The position numbers and the translations under genes were made by a program. Shown here in pieces: positions 31,382-39,269 of a stretch of DNA of 41,324 nucleotides. The notes beneath the pieces are model-generated. The model was not told where the DNA came from and ran no database searches. It worked only from the letters and a program-made list of their open reading frames with translations. The stretch's first letter is position 1. Every line of letters starts with the position of its first letter. Source of the DNA: Clostridia bacterium (GTDB taxonomy: Bacteria; Bacillota; Clostridia; Christensenellales; Aristaeellaceae); NCBI GenBank assembly GCA_017434775.1, contig JAFSGG010000097.1, forward strand, positions 1 through 41,324. Reading direction: 5' to 3'.

Positions 31382-32554
31382 TTACAGGTTCAGAGTGGTA
31401 TGAATAAATGCCTCCATACGGTTGGCACTGTCCTGTTTCATTTGCTCTGTAAAATGGCCGTATCTGTCCAGTGTGAAAGCAACAGAAGCGTGCCCCAGAT
31501 TCCCCTGCAGCGTTTTGATGTCATCACCGGCACGGATGGCATTCACGGCATATGTGTGCCGAAGATCATGAAAACGAACGCCGGCCAATCCAGCTATATT
31601 CGTCAACATTCTGAATCGATGGGTTACTTTGCTTTGCGAATAGAAATCTCCGTTTTCGGAGGTAAAGACCAGATTGTGTTTGTTATGCCAGAATGTGCCG
31701 GATGCATGATGTTGTGCTTTTTGCCTGCTTTTTTGATCACGCAGTGCATTCATAACAGTTTGGGGAACTTTTATAGTACGGGAATGGCCGTTCTTTGGAG
31801 AAACAAACATCTTTTCATCAATATGCGGTCTGCTGGCGAGCTGTTTGTTAACGTGAATGCTGTTGCTGCTCTCATCGATACTATCCCAGGTTAAGCCAAG
31901 AATTTCGGAAATGCGAAGGCCTGCAAAGAGGGAAACGATGATGATGTTTTCAACCTCGGATCCTTTTGCAGTTTGCAAAAGCAAAGCCAGCTGTGTATCG
32001 TTCAAAGGAATAATTTCCTTCTTCTCTTCTTTGGGAAGAACGCAGTTGTTTGCCGGATTTCGGGGAATATAGTTTAGCTGCACAGCTTTTTCCAGTGCAA
32101 TATGCAACACTCTGTAGATGATACAGACAGAGCCTGGGGAGAGTGTTTGCAGGCTGTTGATGAATCGTTGGATGGTGTGTGTATTCAATTCTGTAAGCCG
32201 TATGGATGCTAGGGCAGGACGAATGTGGTTTCGGATGCTGCCCGTATACAAATCCACAGTGCGCGGTTTCACATTGCCCAAGTACTCGCTTGTCCAAATA
32301 TCCAGCCATTGACCAACTGTCATCTTTGGAGGAAGGCTGTAGGTTCCTTCATTCACAGATACAGCAGCTGCCTGCATTTTTTCTCTTACTTCTTTCAGGG
32401 TTTTTCCTGAGAAAGATTGCTGTAATTGCTTGCCGGTGCCGGGATCACGGCCGATGGTAATACGTGCTTCCCAGTAGATGTATTCTTTTCCATTGTTTGT
32501 AACAGTCTTTTTTCGGATGGATCCGGTTCCCTGCGCGGCTCTTTTTGCTGCCAT
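31382..32554 (-). CDS. Tyrosine recombinase / phage-type integrase
   Basis: Complete site-specific integrase of 390 residues of the kind carried by Gram-positive ICEs and prophages (Tn916/phage Int type). N-terminal arm-binding domain (about 1-70), SAM-like core-binding domain (about 78-170), and catalytic domain (about 180-385) with R214 (AGLRISEILGL), H329 and R332 (HDLRHT), H355 (GNLGH) and nucleophile Y365 (DRYGH). All catalytic residues are intact. AAAGGAG precedes ATG 32554. No excisionase, replication, relaxase or phage genes are next to it, so it is either the remnant of a larger element or a minimal one. Codon use is more A/T-rich than in its neighbours. Confidence 0.92.
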   Translation of the reverse strand: MAAKRAAQGTGSIRKKTVTNNGKEYIYWEARITIGRDPGTGKQLQQSFSGKTLKEVREKMQAAAVSVNEGTYSLPPKMTVGQWLDIWTSEYLGNVKPRTVDLYTGSIRNHIRPALASIRLTELNTHTIQRFINSLQTLSPGSVCIIYRVLHIALEKAVQLNYIPRNPANNCVLPKEEKKEIIPLNDTQLALLLQTAKGSEVENIIIVSLFAGLRISEILGLTWDSIDESSNSIHVNKQLASRPHIDEKMFVSPKNGHSRTIKVPQTVMNALRDQKSRQKAQHHASGTFWHNKHNLVFTSENGDFYSQSKVTHRFRMLTNIAGLAGVRFHDLRHTYAVNAIRAGDDIKTLQGNLGHASVAFTLDRYGHFTEQMKQDSANRMEAFIHTTLNL

Positions 32555-32773
32555 GACAGAAGTCTCCTTTCGGAATAATATGTATATGGAAGGGTGGATG
32601 AATTCATTGTGTGCAAAGCAGATAGAAGTTATTAGGATGCAACGATTTTATGACGATCAGCTATGAAAATTAAACCATATAAATGCACTGAAAAACAATG
32701 GTTAAATATCAGATGGTGCAGGGAATGTTTTCATTGTTTTGCAGGAAATGTCAAGGTACAGTGTTCCGCGAAA

Positions 32774-32792
32774 ATTTCCCATACATTTTCCC
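32774..32792. repeat. 19-bp repeat upstream of the integrase (possible att or arm site)
   Basis: ATTTCCCATACATTTTCCC, in the same orientation as 31362-31380 and 1,412 bp away, differing only at two central bases (CA for TG). With its partner it brackets the integrase gene and nothing else. Confidence 0.65.
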
Positions 32793-32832
32793 TTACGACG
32801 ATATGGTTTCTCTTATATTTGGTGATAGGTAT

Positions 32833-32858
32833 AAAAAAACCCCGGCCCAGGGCCGGGG
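32833..32858 (-). terminator. Terminator of the sugar ABC transporter operon
   Basis: Minus strand: CCCCGGCCC-T-GGGCCGGGG, a perfect 9-bp GC stem with a single-base tip, followed by seven T. It lies 28 bp past the last permease stop. Confidence 0.88.
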
Positions 32859-32885
32859 AGGAGGAATATTTTGATTTGATGGAGA

Positions 32886-33899
32886 TCAGCCCTTTACGCC
32901 GCCCAGCACCATGCCGGTGACGAAGTAGCGCTGCAGGAAGGGGTAAACCAGCAGGATGGGCAGAGCAGAAACCACGGTGATGGCGCAGCGCATGGTAATG
33001 GGGGTGGTGTTGGCTGCCTGGGCCATAGCGTCTGCCGTAGCGTTTGCTTTGTTGGCCTGGTTCATGGAAGTGGCCAGCTTCATCTTCAGCAGGTACTGCA
33101 GGGTGTGCAGGTTCTTCTTGCCGCCGTTATAGAGCTGGGTATCGAACCACTGGTTCCAGCTGCCGACAGCCACAAACAGGGCCACCGTTGCCAGCACGGG
33201 CATGCACAGGGGGAAGATGATGCGCCAGAAGATGCGGAAATCACCGGCACCGTCAATACGGGCAGATTCGGAAAGCGCTTCGGGCAGACCGTTGATGTAA
33301 GTGCGGATAACGATCATGTTGAAGCAGGAGAACATGGTGGGGATGATGTACACCCAGAAGGATTTATCCAGGTTCAGGGTGTCGGTGATCAGCAGGTAAT
33401 TGGGGATCAGGCCGGCGTTGACATACATGGTCAGCACCATGGCGGTGGTGATGAACTTGCGCAGCACATATTCCTTACGGCTGAGCGCATAGGCCAGCAT
33501 GGAAGTGGTCAGCAGGTTCAGGATGGTGGTGATCACCGTACGGGAAACGGAGATGAAGAATGCGCTGTAGATCAGCGGGTCCGTCAGCAGGTCGCTATAG
33601 GCCTTGGTGCTGAACATACGGGGCCACAGGCCGATGTTGCCGCGCAGGGCGTCAATACCGTCGTTGAAGGAAATGGCCACGGTGTTGATGACGGGATAAA
33701 GCGTGATAAACATCAGCAGGCACAGGATGATGCCGTTGATGAGGGGGAAGACGATGTCACGTTTTTTGATTTCGAAGAAGAAATTCTTGATGTATTTGAT
33801 CAGATCAGAAAAGCTTTCCAATTTGATGGGTTCCTTTTGCTTTCTGGGCTGACCCTTAAGAGGAGTCTTTGCTTTGACGGCTTTTTCTGCGTACGGCAT
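32886..33899 (-). CDS. Carbohydrate ABC transporter permease (YtcP/LplC type)
   Basis: Inner-membrane permease of 337 residues with six hydrophobic helices (first at about 50-75, INGIILCLLMFITLYPVI) and the ATPase-contacting EAA loop LSESARIDGAGDFRIFWRIIFPL. The long polar, basic N terminus (about 45 residues) and the C-terminal TGMVLGGVKG are typical of the YtcP/LplC group of oligosaccharide importers. AAAGGAGGGG precedes ATG 33899; 13 bp after the first permease. No ATPase gene is linked, as usual for this group, which borrows an MsmK-like ATPase. Confidence 0.92.
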   Translation of the reverse strand: MPYAEKAVKAKTPLKGQPRKQKEPIKLESFSDLIKYIKNFFFEIKKRDIVFPLINGIILCLLMFITLYPVINTVAISFNDGIDALRGNIGLWPRMFSTKAYSDLLTDPLIYSAFFISVSRTVITTILNLLTTSMLAYALSRKEYVLRKFITTAMVLTMYVNAGLIPNYLLITDTLNLDKSFWVYIIPTMFSCFNMIVIRTYINGLPEALSESARIDGAGDFRIFWRIIFPLCMPVLATVALFVAVGSWNQWFDTQLYNGGKKNLHTLQYLLKMKLATSMNQANKANATADAMAQAANTTPITMRCAITVVSALPILLVYPFLQRYFVTGMVLGGVKG

Positions 33900-33912
33900 A
33901 TGATCCCCTCCT

Positions 33913-34872
33913 TTAAATCAAAGTGTCTTCATCCAGCTTCTTGGCGATGAAGTTGGCGCCAAAGAGCAGGAAGATGGCTACGATACTCTTGAACATACCG
34001 GATGCGGTAGCAATGCCGTATTCACCGGAGGAGATACCATAGCGCAGGGAGAAAACGTCGATGGTCTGGGAATATTCCTTCACCAGAGCGTTTTCCATCA
34101 GATACTGGATTTCAAAGCCGGCTTCCATCAGGTGGCCGATGTTCATAATCAGCAGCACCACGAAAGTGGATTTAATGCCGGGCAATGTAACATGCAGGAT
34201 GCGGCGGAAACGGCCGGCGCCGTCAATGGATGCCGCTTCATAGAGGGTGGGGTCAATGGAAGTCATGGTGGAAATATAGATGATGGAGTTCCAGCCGACT
34301 TCCTTCCAGATGTTGATGACGCCCACCAGAGGCCAGAACAGCGTTTTTTCGCCCAGCCAGAAAATCTTGTTTTCCGGGCTGATGATACCGGCGCTGATGA
34401 GAAGGTTATTGATGGTACCATCGGCGCTGAACATATTCTGCGCCATACCCACAACGATAACCATGCTCAGGAAGTGGGGGAGGTATGTCACCGTCTGCAC
34501 GGTGCGCTTGAAGAAGCGGCTGCGTACTTCATTGAGAAGCACAGCCAGCAGAATGGAGGAAAGCGTGCCGAAAATGAGGTTGATTACACTCATTGCCAGC
34601 GTGTTGCGAATGGCATTAATGAAATCAGCACGACCGAAGAGCCATTCAAAATTTTCCAGCCCTACCCATTTACTGTTCAGAGCACCTTGCTTGGGCTTAA
34701 ACTTTTCAAAGGAAACAAGCCAGCCCCACATGGGGAAATAATTGAACAGAAAAACATACAGCAACATAGGGACCGACATCAGCGCCAGCTGATACTGCCG
34801 TCCCAGTGTTTTAAAGAAACCCATCTTACGTTTGGGGTGGAGCTGTACGTTCTTATTAGCTGCTCCGATCAT
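33913..34872 (-). CDS. Carbohydrate ABC transporter permease (LplB/YteP type)
   Basis: First permease of the pair, 319 residues with six helices (first at about 28-50, LALMSVPMLLYVFLFNYFPM) and the EAA loop YEAASIDGAGRFRRILHVTLPG. The KFKP/GLENFEWLF periplasm-side region matches the LplB/YteP family of complex-polysaccharide fragment importers. The ribosome binding site AAAGGGG lies between the ATG at 34872 and an intercistronic terminator-like hairpin, so this gene and the next are expected to be expressed below the binding protein. Confidence 0.92.
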   Translation of the reverse strand: MIGAANKNVQLHPKRKMGFFKTLGRQYQLALMSVPMLLYVFLFNYFPMWGWLVSFEKFKPKQGALNSKWVGLENFEWLFGRADFINAIRNTLAMSVINLIFGTLSSILLAVLLNEVRSRFFKRTVQTVTYLPHFLSMVIVVGMAQNMFSADGTINNLLISAGIISPENKIFWLGEKTLFWPLVGVINIWKEVGWNSIIYISTMTSIDPTLYEAASIDGAGRFRRILHVTLPGIKSTFVVLLIMNIGHLMEAGFEIQYLMENALVKEYSQTIDVFSLRYGISSGEYGIATASGMFKSIVAIFLLFGANFIAKKLDEDTLI

Positions 34873-34897
34873 GATTTGTATACCCCTTTCTGAAAAA

Positions 34898-34927
34898 CCA
34901 TGGGGAGAGACAATTCTCTCCCCATGG
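34898..34927 (-). terminator. Intercistronic hairpin between binding-protein and permease genes
   Basis: A 13-bp perfect stem (CCATGGGGAGAGA and its complement, 4-nt loop) is followed on the minus strand by five T. It can stop most transcripts after the binding-protein gene and protect that mRNA's 3' end. Confidence 0.85.
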
Positions 34928-34941
34928 CTGAAAGAATTAGC

Positions 34942-36573
34942 TTACTTGGTAGCCTGTTCCACGAGCTTGAGAACTTCTTCCTGCATGTATTCTTCATACA
35001 CGGTAGCGCAGGGAGCGATTTCAGCCTGGAAAGCAGCCCAGTTGGCTTCGAATTCGGCATCATCAGCAGACATGATGATGATGGGCAGCCACTTATCCTG
35101 GATGGCATTGAAGTCGTTGTAGTCCAGCTGGATGGGGGTCTTGTCGATCTGCCAAGCTTCGCCGTAGGGAGCCAGTTCGCAGGGAGCGTTGAAGAAGTCG
35201 GCGGGCTTGAGGTAGCCGTAAGCAGACAGGAAGGCCTTGTCATAGTCGCTCATCAGGTTGAAGTAGTTTTCAGACTGATCAGCGGGAGCCCAGGCGTTGC
35301 CGTCATCCTGGGTGCCCTGCTTCTTGGGAGAAGATTCCCAGATGGTAGCAGCGGTGTTGCGCATCTTCCAGGAAGCATCGTTGCGGTTGTTGTACTGTTC
35401 CTGAGTCATGAGCATGCGGCCATTTTCTACATAGTAGTCTTCGCCTTCGATGCCCCACTGCAGGATCTTCTGCCAGCGGTCAGACAGCAGGTTTTCGAAC
35501 AGGTTGATCATGCGTTCGGGATATTCGCAGTTCACGGAGATACCGAAGCCGCGGTCCTTGTTGGGCACAGCGCCGTTGAGGTACTGTTCTTCGATCACGC
35601 CATAGCCATAGTGTTCGTCATACACCAGGGGCAGAGCGCAGAAGGTGTTTTCATACATGCCGGCGGTTTCCAGAGCAGCGGTGGCAGAGCCGAAGTCCCA
35701 GGTCTGGTCGAACATACCCAGGATGGTGCCGCTGGACAGGGCAGCGATGTACTGGTCATAGTTCATAACGAAGGTGTCGCGGCTGATGAGGCCCTTCTTG
35801 AATTCTTCGTTCAGTTTCTTGTAGTAGGGCTTGGCATAATCCTTGGTGATGAACACTTCGGTTTCCCAATTGCCGCTGTTGACGTTGATCACAACTTCAC
35901 CGTCATTGGGGCGGCCCATCAGGTGCTGCACGGGGTTGATCAGGCAGAAGTGACGCCAGTCTTCGCACAGAATGGCGAAACCGGTGTAGGGAACGCCGTC
36001 CTTATTGGTGGGGTTGGCGGCGATGAAGCGTTCGATCAGGTCGAAGTACTGATCCAGGGTCTTGATGGTGGGATAGTTGTCCCAAGCCAGAACCTGCTTC
36101 TGGATGAAGAAGGCGGGGCCGTTGCAAGCCATCTGGATCTGAGCGTTGTAGTTGATGCCGTAGTTGGGGATGATGAAGAGTTCGCCGTCTTCATTGACCA
36201 GCTGGGGCAGCAGATCCTTGATGTGGTTGTAGAGGTTGGGGGTCTTTTCTTCGCTGATGTAGGGCAGCAGGTCGATCAGAGCGCCGGCGTTGATCAGCTT
36301 TTCAGCAGAGTTGCCGCCGTCGAACAGATCGGGATAGTCTTCGCCGGCAATCTTGGTGCCCAGAGTTTCGTCCAGGTCGCCAGCCAGGAATTCGATTTCG
36401 AACTTGATACCGAATTCTTCTTCGATCATCTTGTAGATCTTGTTGTCATCGGTGGGCTGATCGCCGGGATCGCCGCGGAACACGGTGACGGTGATGGGTT
36501 CTTCGGCGATGGCGAAGCTCGTCATGGACAGAAGCATTGCCAGAGCCAGCAGGATTGCGAACAGTTTACGCAT
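34942..36573 (-). CDS. Extracellular solute-binding protein, LplA/YtcQ type
   Basis: Family 1 solute-binding protein of 543 residues, the large type that serves LplB/LplC-like permeases for oligosaccharides. The mature part begins EEPITVTVFRGDPGDQPTDDN and shows KMIEEEFGIKFEIEF, DYPDLFDGGNSAEKLI and many aromatic residues for sugar stacking. The signal peptide (RKLFAILLALAMLLSMTSFAIA) has no cysteine, so there is no lipid anchor, which is unusual for a Gram-positive binding protein. AAAAAAGGAGAG precedes ATG 36573. First gene of the operon, divergent from an AraC regulator. Codon use looks strongly biased, suggesting high expression. Confidence 0.92.
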   Translation of the reverse strand: MRKLFAILLALAMLLSMTSFAIAEEPITVTVFRGDPGDQPTDDNKIYKMIEEEFGIKFEIEFLAGDLDETLGTKIAGEDYPDLFDGGNSAEKLINAGALIDLLPYISEEKTPNLYNHIKDLLPQLVNEDGELFIIPNYGINYNAQIQMACNGPAFFIQKQVLAWDNYPTIKTLDQYFDLIERFIAANPTNKDGVPYTGFAILCEDWRHFCLINPVQHLMGRPNDGEVVINVNSGNWETEVFITKDYAKPYYKKLNEEFKKGLISRDTFVMNYDQYIAALSSGTILGMFDQTWDFGSATAALETAGMYENTFCALPLVYDEHYGYGVIEEQYLNGAVPNKDRGFGISVNCEYPERMINLFENLLSDRWQKILQWGIEGEDYYVENGRMLMTQEQYNNRNDASWKMRNTAATIWESSPKKQGTQDDGNAWAPADQSENYFNLMSDYDKAFLSAYGYLKPADFFNAPCELAPYGEAWQIDKTPIQLDYNDFNAIQDKWLPIIIMSADDAEFEANWAAFQAEIAPCATVYEEYMQEEVLKLVEQATK

Positions 36574-36625
36574 AGTGGTTCTCTCCTTTTTTGATATTTT
36601 GGGAATATCTCTCCCAGTTAAGACA

Positions 36626-36655
36626 ATTATATGACATTAATTTTCCTGTTAACAA
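36626..36655 (-). promoter_or_regulatory. Promoter of the sugar ABC operon
   Basis: Minus strand: TTGTTA (36650-36655), 18-bp spacer, TATAAT (36626-36631), about 53 bp before the binding-protein ATG. Confidence 0.7.
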
Positions 36656-36696
36656 TGCATGTGCGAATAAGAATTAGGACAAAATGATCCTTTTTC

Positions 36697-36725
36697 TTTA
36701 CAAGAAAAAATTCGTGATATAAACT
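36697..36725 (+). promoter_or_regulatory. Candidate promoter of the AraC regulator
   Basis: TTTACA (36697-36702), 17-bp spacer, TAAACT (36720-36725; 4 of 6). An alternative is GTGATA (36714-36719) with TACAAT (36738-36743), but that would leave almost no leader. Both are weak. Confidence 0.35.
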
Positions 36726-36762
36726 GAACACATAAAGTACAATAGAGGAGTTGTATTTATCC

Positions 36763-37599
36763 GTGGCATCAGTGTTTTATGAAGCAAGACCGAACGAATC
36801 GGCAGAGGTTCTCTTTACCGGATTCATCTGTGATCATCCTTTTCCCATGCATGTGCATGATGTGGTGGAACTGGTATGCCTGAAGAAAGGGAATGTAGCC
36901 ATGACGATTGGCGGTGAAAAGATCTTTTTGTCCGCCGGGGATATTGCCGTTGCATTTCCCACGGTGCCCCACAGCTATGATGAAGTATCCGATGATGCCG
37001 AAGGGATCACGCTGATTTTTGTCCCCGGCGTTATTCAGGAATTTCATCCGGCCTTCCGGACCATGGTGCCCAAATCCGCCTGGATTCCCCGGCGGATACA
37101 GCACAGCCAGGTGAGCCTGCTGGTGGACCAGATGATGTTGCTGACGGATGATGAAATGAAACAGCTGCGTCTTGGGTATCTGCATTTGCTGATTGCCTAC
37201 CTGATGCCTGCCATGAATCTGGTTTCTGTCAACAGGCATGTGGAAATGGGCCTTTCTTATCAGGTGTTTCATTATATTTCTCAGCACTTTACGGAGCCTT
37301 TGTCCCTGGAAAGCGTAGCGCATGCTTTGGGGATCAGCCGGATTCATCTGTCCCATATTTTCTCCCAGCAGCTGCACATCAATTTCCGGCAGTATATCAA
37401 TACCCTGCGCATTGACCGTGCCTGCGCACTTCTTCGGGATCCGGCCAATTCCATTTCCCAGATTGCGTATCTGTGCGGCTATGGCAATCCCCGTACCTTC
37501 CACCGGGCATTCCTGAGCCAGTGCAATATGCCGCCCAAGCAATACCGGGCCAAGCTGAATATCCATAACGCTGCAGATGATGCGGAGGATGTGGAATAA
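36763..37599 (+). CDS. AraC family transcriptional regulator (sugar-sensing type)
   Basis: Regulator of about 278 residues. N-terminal cupin ligand-binding domain (about 15-90) with HPFPMHVHDVVELV and GDIAVAFPTVPHSY; C-terminal pair of helix-turn-helix motifs (about 175-270) with LSLESVAHALGISRIHLSHIF and SISQIAYLCGYGNPRTFHRAFLSQCNMPPKQYR. It is divergent from the binding-protein gene and most likely activates that operon when a sugar is bound. Start uncertain: AGAGGAG at 36744-36750 abuts a TTG at 36751 (no spacing), so GTG at 36763 is preferred, with 12-bp spacing. A terminator follows. Confidence 0.88.
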   Translation: MASVFYEARPNESAEVLFTGFICDHPFPMHVHDVVELVCLKKGNVAMTIGGEKIFLSAGDIAVAFPTVPHSYDEVSDDAEGITLIFVPGVIQEFHPAFRTMVPKSAWIPRRIQHSQVSLLVDQMMLLTDDEMKQLRLGYLHLLIAYLMPAMNLVSVNRHVEMGLSYQVFHYISQHFTEPLSLESVAHALGISRIHLSHIFSQQLHINFRQYINTLRIDRACALLRDPANSISQIAYLCGYGNPRTFHRAFLSQCNMPPKQYRAKLNIHNAADDAEDVE

Positions 37600-37605
37600 C
37601 AGACC

Positions 37606-37641
37606 AAAGTTTGCAGTGCGCTTTGTTGCTGCAAACTTTTT
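37606..37641 (+). terminator. Terminator of the AraC regulator gene
   Basis: AAAGTTTGCAG (37606-37616) / CTGCAAACTTT (37629-37639), 11-bp stem, with a T run. Confidence 0.8.
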
Positions 37642-37668
37642 CTTCATGCGCAGGAAAGGAGAATGACG

Positions 37669-38202
37669 ATGGGATGGTATGTATTGCTGATTGCAGCACT
37701 GTTGATGGTGGTGCTGCCCGGCTGCCGGTGGCTTTTCAGCCGGCTGGTGATGGGCAGCAGAATTACTTCTCTTTGCAAGGAAAAGGGACATCCACTGCAT
37801 AAGAAAAAAGGATGGCTTTTTGGCTGCCGGTATGGCAAGCGGGCAGATTTTGCGGTGGAAACGGAGAATGACGTTTTTGCCGTTAAGCTATGGGGCGTGC
37901 CTCAGCGGCTGGCAACGCTTTTGCTGCATCCGGAAGGGAAGTATAGCCTGCGCCGGGTGTTTTCCATGCTGCTGCAGGTGAAGATTCCCTTGGATTCGAG
38001 CCTTGTTTCCTTTCCTGCCTATGATTTTCAGGCATTTCCAACGGATGAAAGAAAGCCGATTCATGCTGTGCTGCTGATACATCCGGCTCCGCTGAGTATC
38101 CGCCTGAGAGACCGGGAGGGAAAAGAACGGGATCTTTGCTGCGGCGAAGGATATCAGGGCATGACAATCATGAACCTGAACGACCTGAAAGCAACGCTCT
38201 AA
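37669..38202 (+). CDS. Small membrane-anchored protein, unknown
   Basis: About 177 residues; family not recognised. One N-terminal hydrophobic helix (GWYVLLIAALLMVVLPGC) is followed by basic residues (RWLFSRLVMGSR), so the bulk is probably cytoplasmic by the positive-inside rule. LPGC at 16-19 resembles a weak lipobox, but there is no basic residue before the helix, so I doubt lipidation. The soluble part has KKKGWLFGCRYGKRADFAVETENDVFAVKLWG and a C-terminal acidic/basic domain. ATG 37669, 7 bp after AAAGGAG, is preferred to ATG 37663, which is only 1 bp after it. Single gene between two terminators, inside the sugar locus. Confidence 0.65.
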   Translation: MGWYVLLIAALLMVVLPGCRWLFSRLVMGSRITSLCKEKGHPLHKKKGWLFGCRYGKRADFAVETENDVFAVKLWGVPQRLATLLLHPEGKYSLRRVFSMLLQVKIPLDSSLVSFPAYDFQAFPTDERKPIHAVLLIHPAPLSIRLRDREGKERDLCCGEGYQGMTIMNLNDLKATL

Positions 38203-38219
38203 TATAATAGGAAGAAAAA

Positions 38220-38252
38220 AACCGGCGCGATTCAAAAATCGCACCGGTTCTT
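38220..38252. terminator. Terminator between convergent genes
   Basis: AACCGGCGCGATT / AATCGCACCGGTT with one mismatch and a 4-nt loop, with A and T runs on both sides. It serves the unknown membrane gene and the GH113 gene. Confidence 0.8.
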
Positions 38253-38259
38253 TATTTGC

Positions 38260-39216
38260 TTATGGGTTGTTTTCCCGGCGGCGGATGGCTTCGCTGAATG
38301 AAAGCAGCACCTGTTCGCTGGGCTTTTTATAGGTGCAGTAGCCGGTATTCTCCATGGCGCTTTCCGGGGAATAGAGCCGCATGGCGCTCCAGTCCCACCA
38401 GCCGTTACCCCGCACCCAGGGGTTTTTCAGGATGCTCCGACAGAATGCATCAAACCATAGCCTTTGCGCTTCCTGGGAAAGGGCACCGCCGAAACTCCAG
38501 TTGTTGGGCACATACTGGCTGCCGTCCCTGCTGGGACATCCGCATTCCATAAACATGAATGGTTTGCCAAATTGCTGGGAAACAGACTGTATTCTGGAAA
38601 AATGCTGATCCAGCTGATCGATGGGGTAATAACCGGAGGAGGAAATCACATCCACTGCATCCCACCAGGTGACGTGATCTTCCTGGAATTTGTCGCAGTT
38701 GTAGGTAATGGGGCCGTGATAATGTGTCCGGACTTCGCTGATCAGCGCACGCCATTCATCTGCCCGGTGGTCAGTACCCACCATTTCGCAGCCCACGCAG
38801 AAAAGTTCGGCTTTCACTTTTTCAGCCAGTTTAGCCAATTCTGTGGTGAAGGCGGTGTAGCTTTCAAACCATTCAGCCCAGGTGGGTTCTGTGGGTACAT
38901 AATTGTCGAAGAAGCGGATATAGGCCCGCCAATAGCCGTCCCGGCAATTCACCATGGCTTTGATGATGATCTTGAGCCCCTTTGCCCGGGCATAGGCGCA
39001 TACTGTTTCGGCATCCTCCATGCTCATCACGTCATCCGTTTCAAAATCCACTTTGGTGGAAAAAGCGTGATCCTGCCGGGCGGCAATGGGCAAAAGCAGG
39101 GTATCGCAGCCGGATGATAAGATCATTTCATCCAGAGAGTGTTTCCACAGATCGCTTTTCTTTGTAAAGCCCCGGGGGGAACCATGACCCCAGGTGTAGG
39201 CGTTCAAATATTCCAT
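38260..39216 (-). CDS. GH113-like glycoside hydrolase (possible beta-mannanase/mannosidase)
   Basis: Cytoplasmic TIM-barrel glycosidase of about 318 residues resembling GH113, a clan GH-A family whose founding members cut beta-1,4-mannan. The candidate acid/base is E144 in FCVGCEMVG (strand 4) and the nucleophile E224 in PFMFMECGCPSR (strand 7); LKIIIKAMVNCRDGYWRAYI and the NGWWDWSAM C-terminal strand also fit. There is no signal peptide, so it would act on imported oligosaccharides, matching the nearby ABC importer. Start ambiguous: ATG 39216 (GGGGGA upstream) or 39228; the first 6 codons of the longest frame fall in the ileS terminator. Substrate is inferred, not seen. Confidence 0.7.
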   Translation of the reverse strand: MEYLNAYTWGHGSPRGFTKKSDLWKHSLDEMILSSGCDTLLLPIAARQDHAFSTKVDFETDDVMSMEDAETVCAYARAKGLKIIIKAMVNCRDGYWRAYIRFFDNYVPTEPTWAEWFESYTAFTTELAKLAEKVKAELFCVGCEMVGTDHRADEWRALISEVRTHYHGPITYNCDKFQEDHVTWWDAVDVISSSGYYPIDQLDQHFSRIQSVSQQFGKPFMFMECGCPSRDGSQYVPNNWSFGGALSQEAQRLWFDAFCRSILKNPWVRGNGWWDWSAMRLYSPESAMENTGYCTYKKPSEQVLLSFSEAIRRRENNP

Positions 39217-39228
39217 AAAATCCCCCAT

Positions 39229-39259
39229 AAAAAGGGCGCCTTCCACAGCGGAAGACGCC
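39229..39259 (-). terminator. Terminator of ileS
   Basis: Minus strand: GGCGTCTTCC / GGAAGGCGCC (10 bp, one G-U pair, 5-nt loop), followed by CTTTTT. The T run is immediately upstream of the GH113 start, so that gene has almost no room for its own promoter and may depend on readthrough. Confidence 0.8.
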
Positions 39260-39269
39260 TTGTGTTTAC

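Larger units (their letters stand above)
32555..32885. other. Integrase upstream region
   Basis: A 331-bp A+T-rich gap. It contains the integrase leader, the second copy of the 19-bp repeat, and the terminator of the ABC operon. Short plus-strand frames here (for example 32663-32920, 85 codons) run across the terminator and have no clear ribosome binding site, so I do not call them. Confidence 0.5.

Noticed and set aside
32663-32920. 85-codon plus-strand frame upstream of the integrase, as a possible excisionase
   Set aside because: It crosses the ABC-operon terminator, has no ribosome binding site, and the protein is not basic or helix-turn-helix-like.
34900-36594. 564-codon open frame antisense to the solute-binding protein
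   Set aside because: Its Val/Gly/Asp-rich translation lacks domain features. It arises from the strong codon preference of the binding-protein gene.
36751-36753. TTG at 36751 as the AraC regulator start
   Set aside because: The ribosome binding site AGAGGAG ends at 36750, leaving no spacing; GTG at 36763 fits better.
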